In this document: piece by piece, positions 15,944 to 19,170 of the stretch | How positions within the stretch are numbered: position 1 is the first letter of the stretch | How the letters are laid out: each line of letters starts with the position of its first letter | DNA from: an uncultured Bacteroidales bacterium | GTDB lineage: Bacteria > Bacteroidota > Bacteroidia > Bacteroidales > Paludibacteraceae | Reading direction: 5' to 3' | Assembly: GCA_946184195.1 (NCBI GenBank) | Contig: CAMHEP010000016.1 | Coordinates: forward strand, 1 to 19,170 | DNA: 19,170 nucleotides | Notes under the pieces: model-generated | Databases searched by the model: none | Told to the model about the DNA's origin: nothing | The model's input: only the letters and a program-made list of their open reading frames with translations | Made by a program: the position numbers and the translations under genes

Positions 15944-15983
15944 GAATGACTAAGAATGACTAAAGATGACTAAGAATCACTAA
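15944..15983. repeat. 10-bp tandem repeat, four copies
   Basis: Period-10 repeat with unit GAATGACTAA: two exact copies (15944-15953, 15954-15963), then AGATGACTAA and GAATCACTAA. It lies upstream of the holA-operon promoter in DNA without a recognisable gene. Confidence 0.8.
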
Positions 15984-15989
15984 CACGTC

Positions 15990-16044
15990 GGAAGTGGCTC
16001 GCCTAGAAAAACTCGCACTGCGAGTTTGAGCGGCTCGCACTTCC
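15990..16044. repeat. Nested inverted repeat
   Basis: The outer arms GGAAGTG (15990-15996) and CACTTCC (16038-16044) enclose a perfect inner inverted repeat AAACTCGCA-C-TGCGAGTTT (16009-16027). GGCTCGC also occurs twice inside (15996-16002, 16032-16038). The right arm runs into the first 75-bp repeat. No T-run follows, so it does not look like a terminator. Confidence 0.7.
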
Positions 16045-16114
16045 TCCTCTATCCTCGGAAAGCACAGATCAACTGCTTACTTTCCTCGGATGGGAACCAT
16101 GCGGATGAAAAAAG
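16040..16114. repeat. 75-bp direct repeat, copy 1
   Basis: Copy 1 matches 16150-16224 at 72 of 75 positions, with a fixed 110-bp offset. It contains its own hairpin: ATCC/GGAT (16051-16054, 16088-16091), a TC/TC internal loop, GGAA/TTCC (16057-16060, 16082-16085), a bulge, and AGCA/TGCT (16061-16064, 16074-16077) around a 9-nt loop. Confidence 0.9.
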
Positions 16115-16149
16115 AAAATGGCTCCGCTATTTGTCGGATGAAGGTTTCT

Positions 16150-16224
16150 CTTCCTCCTCTATCCTCGGAAAGCGCAGATAAACTGCTTACTTTCCTCGGA
16201 TGGAAACCATGCGGATGAAAAAAG
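16150..16224. repeat. 75-bp direct repeat, copy 2
   Basis: It differs from copy 1 at three bases. One change turns the AGCA arm into AGCG, which can still pair with TGCT through a G-T wobble. The 35 bp between the copies is unique. A short run of 9-bp units (GTCAAGTTG, GTCAAGATG, then a worn copy) follows at 16231-16257. Confidence 0.9.
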
Positions 16225-16265
16225 CGGTTTGTCAAGTTGGTCAAGATGGTCATGCAAAAAATTAT

Positions 16266-16362
16266 AAAAAAAATGACATGAGAAAAGTGAGAATTGTGAG
16301 AATTCTTAGCCACGGAGGGGTACGATAATTTATCAAAATTCTCACTTTTCTCACTTTTCTCA
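16266..16362 (-). terminator. Long inverted repeat with T-run, possible terminator
   Basis: Arms of 26 nt (16279-16304 and 16337-16362) match as inverted copies at 24 of 26 positions around a 32-nt loop. Read on the minus strand, the stem is followed 5 nt later by eight T residues (16273-16266). This could end the small minus-strand unit that starts at 17020. The arms are built from repeated GTGAGAA motifs. The loop is long for an intrinsic terminator, so a mobile-repeat origin is also possible. Confidence 0.5.
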
Positions 16363-16503
16363 GTGCAAAAATTTAGATAATCCTTTGCTCAGCCAGAGGA
16401 TTGGTTCCTCCGTATAGATAGAGGGAGTCGATTGTTGGTACTGCTTGTCAAATGCATCACGGACATCCTGCTCGTGCAGTGTCAGTTTTAAACAAATAGT
16501 CAT
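16360..16503 (-). CDS. Possible small protein, 47 residues
   Basis: An ATG at 16503 opens a 47-codon frame ending in TGA at 16362-16360, inside the right arm of the long inverted repeat. The product begins MTICLKLTLHEQDVRDAFDK and later has TEEPILWLSKGLSKF; its mix of charged and hydrophobic residues looks more like a real protein than a chance frame. No relative is recognised. No promoter was found directly upstream; it may be read from the promoter at 17020-16989 through the broken gene before it. It could be a real small protein, a fragment of a lost larger one, or chance. Confidence 0.35.
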   Translation of the reverse strand: MTICLKLTLHEQDVRDAFDKQYQQSTPSIYTEEPILWLSKGLSKFLH

Positions 16504-16606
16504 AATACAGACAACTTAGTCAGCCGTTTTTTTGCTCTTCGTTTTGAGAGTTCATCACTTTCTCGGGGAAGCACCGAAACTGTCCACTATCCAGTCTCAA
16601 ATTACT

Positions 16607-16928
16607 TTATGGTCTATCATGTTTCCATTGACGAGTCTCAGAATCATAAACTATAGATTCCACGGAGAACGTACAATAGTCAACATAGCACCTATCATGC
16701 CAATGCTCAAACATGTCTATTATCCTGTATTTTTCCCCATCTTGAGATAATTCATAAAGAAATAATCCTTTGATAACAATTGTTTGACTCTTTGCATCGA
16801 ACAAGATGTTATACGCCATGCACGCTGTATAAAATATTCGTCGTCTATGTCCCTTTCCCAATCTAATGAGCCATTGTCATCTCCCATGATAATAGACAAA
16901 TAAAAAGAATAAACAATAATTCCTTCAT
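16607..16928 (-). pseudogene. Frameshifted gene for a putative secreted protein
   Basis: Three minus-strand frames join into one plausible product. An ATG at 16928 opens with a signal-peptide-like MKELLFILFICLLSW and stops soon after. The next frame supplies DDNGSLDWERDIDDEYFIQRA (two parts: DDNGSLDWERD, then IDDEYFIQRA). The third, from about 16820, supplies AYNILFDAKSQTIVIKG through FEHWHDRCYVDY and ETRQWKHDRP to a TAA at 16609-16607. Both joins are explained by one missing base each. The DNA is more AT-rich than the neighbouring genes. A full-consensus promoter lies upstream. No family is recognised. The likely explanation is a decayed accessory gene; sequencing indels cannot be excluded, though the other genes here are intact. 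Confidence 0.5.
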
Positions 16929-16988
16929 ATGATTCAATAAAGTGTAACACCTAACTATGGTTTTTGTATGACGAATATAAACTCCTTG

Positions 16989-17020
16989 CAAAATTACTAA
17001 AATAAATAAACATAAGCAAA
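16989..17020 (-). promoter_or_regulatory. Promoter upstream of the frameshifted gene
   Basis: On the minus strand TTTG (17020-17017), 20 nt, TAATTTTG (16996-16989): a full match. The RNA start is near 16985. AAGGAG (16987-16982) lies at the 5' end of the predicted leader, but about 55 nt before the ATG at 16928, too far to be its ribosome binding site. Confidence 0.65.
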
Positions 17021-17116
17021 TTTATCTGCAAAAAAATAGATTATGTAAACTTTGGGAGCCTGTGATGACATTTTCACAATTAGCGGAAGCCATTATATGC
17101 CGTTGAAAAAGCAGTT

Positions 17117-17151
17117 AAAAGAAGGGCACCCGCCAAAAACGGGTGCCCTTC
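17117..17151 (-). terminator. Intrinsic terminator of rpoC
   Basis: A perfect 12-bp stem GAAGGGCACCCG/CGGGTGCCCTTC (17121-17132, 17140-17151) with a 7-nt loop is followed on the minus strand by TTTT (17120-17117). It lies 25 nt after the rpoC stop. Confidence 0.9.
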
Positions 17152-17176
17152 TCCTATATTCAGACGCTATGCGTCG

Positions 17177-19170
17177 TTAATCTTCGTCATCGCCGTTGAG
17201 TGCGGCATCGGCAGCTGCGCGTGCAGCCTGGATAGCGGCATACTCCTCGGCGTTGTGAACCGATATCTTACTGAACTCACGCAGACCAGTACCGGCAGGG
17301 ATGAGGTTACCGCAGATAACGTTCTCCTTCATACCCTCGAGGTAGTCTACACGGCCTTGGATAGCGGCCTCGTTGAGGACCTTAGTGGTCTCCTGGAACG
17401 ATGCAGCCGACATGAACGATTTGGTACCGAGGGCGGCGCGGGTGATACCTTGCAGAATCTGGCTGGCAGTAGCGCACATGGCGTCACGAGCGACAACCAG
17501 TTTCTTATCACGACGACGCAGCGATGAGTTCTCATCGTGAAGACGGCGTGCGGTAACAATCTGACCGGCTTTGAGCACCTCGCTTTCACCGGCATCGGTC
17601 ACCACTTTCTTACCCCAGATACGGTCGTTCTCGGCAAGGAAGTCCATCTTGTCTACCACTTGTCCTTCGAGGTAGCGTGTATCGCCGGCATCCTGAATCT
17701 CGACCTTGCGCATCATCTGACGCACAATAATCTCGAAGTGTTTGTCGTTGATCTCCACACCCTGCAGACGGTAAACGGACTGAGCCTCGTTGACGATATA
17801 ATCCTGCACGGCGGTAGGACCTTGGATAGCCAAGATATCGTCAGGAGTGATGGCTCCATCCGACAGGGGTATACCAGCGCGAACATAGTCTCCCTCCTGA
17901 ACGAGAATCTGCTTACTGAGCGGAATGAGATAACTCTTCACTTCGCCGAGACGGCTGGTGATGGATATCTCGCGGTTACCACGTTTAATCTTACCGAAGC
18001 TAACCTCACCGTCAATCTCAGCCACGATAGCAGGATTAGACGGGTTACGGGCCTCGAAGAGTTCGGTAACACGGGGAAGACCACCGGTGATATCGCCTGC
18101 TGTACCGAAGGCACGTGTCTGCGTGAAGAGCAGGTCACCGACCTTGACATCAGCACCATCCGGGTGAACAAGCATAGCCTTAACAGGCAGGTTGTACGAG
18201 CGGAGGATATTACCCTCTTTGTCCACGATATGGGCGGTAGGCATCTTGGTCTTATCCTTGGTATCGGTGATATGCACCTCTTTCTTACCTGTTTGCTCAT
18301 CAGTCTCAGTCTTAGCCGTCACGCCCTCAATAACATCTTGGTAGCGTAACTTACCACCGAGCTCGATGACGAGTGAAGCCTTATAGGGATCCCATTCGCA
18401 GACCTGTTGTCCTTTGTCGTACTCCTGCCCCGGAGTGACGAAGAGTTTACTTGCGTAGGGGATATTGAAGGTAGTGAGGACAACACCGGTTGTCGGGTCT
18501 ACGAGACGGAGCTCGTTGAGACGGCTGACCACGATGGTCTCACCGCTATCAGTGGTGATAGTACGCAACTCGTCTATCTCCACGCGACCCTTGCGGGGCA
18601 AAGCATAAGTATTCTGCGTAGCAGCGTTACCTGCGACACCACCGGAGTGGAAAGTACGCAGAGTCAACTGAGTACCCGGCTCACCGATAGCTTGTGCGGC
18701 AATGACGCCGACAGCCTCTCCCTTCTGTACCATTTGACGAGTAGCGAGGTTACGTCCGTAGCACTTAGCGCAGACACCATGTTTAGCCTCGCAGGTGAGT
18801 ACGGAACGAATCTCCACTTCCTCGATACCTGCAGCCTCGATAGCCTCGCAAGCAGCCTCACGGATTTCCTCGCCGGCGGCAACGATGAGGTTACCGTCCA
18901 TATCGTGGATATCGTGAACCGAGACACGTCCCAAGATACGCTGTGTGAGCGTAGCTACGACATTATCATTCTGCTTGATAGCACGTGCAGTCAAACCACG
19001 TAGCGTACCACAGTCCTCCTCGTTGATGATGACATCGTGCGATACATCGACAAGACGACGGGTCAGATAACCGGCATCGGCAGTCTTCAACGCCGTATCG
19101 GCAAGACCCTTACGAGCACCGTGGGTAGAGATGAAGTACTCGAGCACGGACATACCTTCTTTGAAGTTCG
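17177..19170 (-). CDS. rpoC: RNA polymerase subunit beta', C-terminal part (5' end beyond window)
   Basis: The C-terminal ~660 residues of the largest RNA polymerase subunit; the N-terminal half lies past the right edge. The visible part starts at the trigger-loop region (SVLEYFISTHGARKGLADTA, then LKTADAGYLTRRLVDV). The second zinc-binding cluster follows, with cysteines in EEDCGTL and TCEAKHGVCAKCYG, then the conserved GVIAAQAIGEPGTQLTLRTFH. Farther on come a charged insert rich in Lys/Asp/Thr (TKTETDEQTGKKEVHITD) and the SDGAITPDDIL and SFMSAASFQETTKVL segments near the end. The protein ends in an acidic GDDED tail. It is terminated by the strong hairpin just downstream, so it is the last gene of its operon. 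Confidence 0.98.
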   Translation of the reverse strand, partial: NFKEGMSVLEYFISTHGARKGLADTALKTADAGYLTRRLVDVSHDVIINEEDCGTLRGLTARAIKQNDNVVATLTQRILGRVSVHDIHDMDGNLIVAAGEEIREAACEAIEAAGIEEVEIRSVLTCEAKHGVCAKCYGRNLATRQMVQKGEAVGVIAAQAIGEPGTQLTLRTFHSGGVAGNAATQNTYALPRKGRVEIDELRTITTDSGETIVVSRLNELRLVDPTTGVVLTTFNIPYASKLFVTPGQEYDKGQQVCEWDPYKASLVIELGGKLRYQDVIEGVTAKTETDEQTGKKEVHITDTKDKTKMPTAHIVDKEGNILRSYNLPVKAMLVHPDGADVKVGDLLFTQTRAFGTAGDITGGLPRVTELFEARNPSNPAIVAEIDGEVSFGKIKRGNREISITSRLGEVKSYLIPLSKQILVQEGDYVRAGIPLSDGAITPDDILAIQGPTAVQDYIVNEAQSVYRLQGVEINDKHFEIIVRQMMRKVEIQDAGDTRYLEGQVVDKMDFLAENDRIWGKKVVTDAGESEVLKAGQIVTARRLHDENSSLRRRDKKLVVARDAMCATASQILQGITRAALGTKSFMSAASFQETTKVLNEAAIQGRVDYLEGMKENVICGNLIPAGTGLREFSKISVHNAEEYAAIQAARAAADAALNGDDED

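Noticed and set aside
16040..16224. CRISPR array
   Set aside because: Only two copies, 75 bp long, with internal hairpin and a single spacer; no cas gene.
16077..16313. 78-codon minus-strand frame across the 75-bp repeats
   Set aside because: Its sequence is produced by the repeats themselves, and it has neither promoter nor a recognisable domain.
15845..17116. Insertion sequence or integrated element
   Set aside because: No transposase or integrase frame, no tRNA target and no clear target-site duplication; only repeats and a decayed gene are seen.
17537..18349. 270-codon plus-strand frame inside rpoC
   Set aside because: Antisense shadow of rpoC; no promoter or recognisable domain.

Overview
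The window looks like a chromosomal stretch from a member of the Bacteroidota, most likely Bacteroidales. The clues are protein-level resemblance (a fused MurF/alanine-racemase gene, a ribosomal protein S1 with an Ala/Lys-rich tail, an ammonia-lyase/ketoreductase pair of aryl-polyene type) and six promoters that fit the Bacteroidetes primary-sigma pattern (TTTG, 20 nt, TAnnTTTG). Most genes are housekeeping and lie on the minus strand; only rpsA is on the plus strand. No rRNA, tRNA, transposase or CRISPR array was seen.

Layout, left to right. 1-2277: an operon read leftwards off the window, with a MIO-type aromatic amino acid ammonia-lyase followed by a FabG-like ketoreductase, joined by an ATGA overlap; this resembles one end of an aryl polyene/flexirubin-type cluster. 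2338-2416: a compact repeat block. 2434-5258: a minus operon of a PspC-domain protein, an unusual short MurF-Alr fusion and an orphan ABC ATPase, in overlapping frames. 5227-5294: back-to-back promoters for that operon and for rpsA. 5451-7312: rpsA and a two-way terminator. 7342-12705: a minus operon of a WalJ/YycJ-type metallo-hydrolase, a polyprenol-phosphate mannose synthase-like glycosyltransferase, argS and a Xaa-Pro aminopeptidase. 12721-15844: a minus operon of an unknown beta-rich exported protein, holA, a stand-alone PqqD-like protein and argR. 15845-17176: 1.3 kb with no intact large gene, holding four kinds of repeat, a 47-codon reading frame, and a promoter-driven gene broken by two frameshifts. 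17117-19170: the 3' part of rpoC with a strong terminator.

The most unusual points are: (1) the MurF half of the MurF-Alr fusion keeps its ATP-binding loop but appears to lack part of the central domain and the whole C-terminal ligase domain, while the racemase half is complete; (2) the ammonia-lyase/ketoreductase pair suggests a pigment cluster continuing to the left; (3) a lone PqqD/RRE-like protein sits in a DNA-replication/arginine-regulator operon; (4) the 15.9-17.0 kb region holds a paired 75-bp hairpin repeat and a small decayed transcription unit. All functional statements come from reading motifs and remembered family features; no database search was run.
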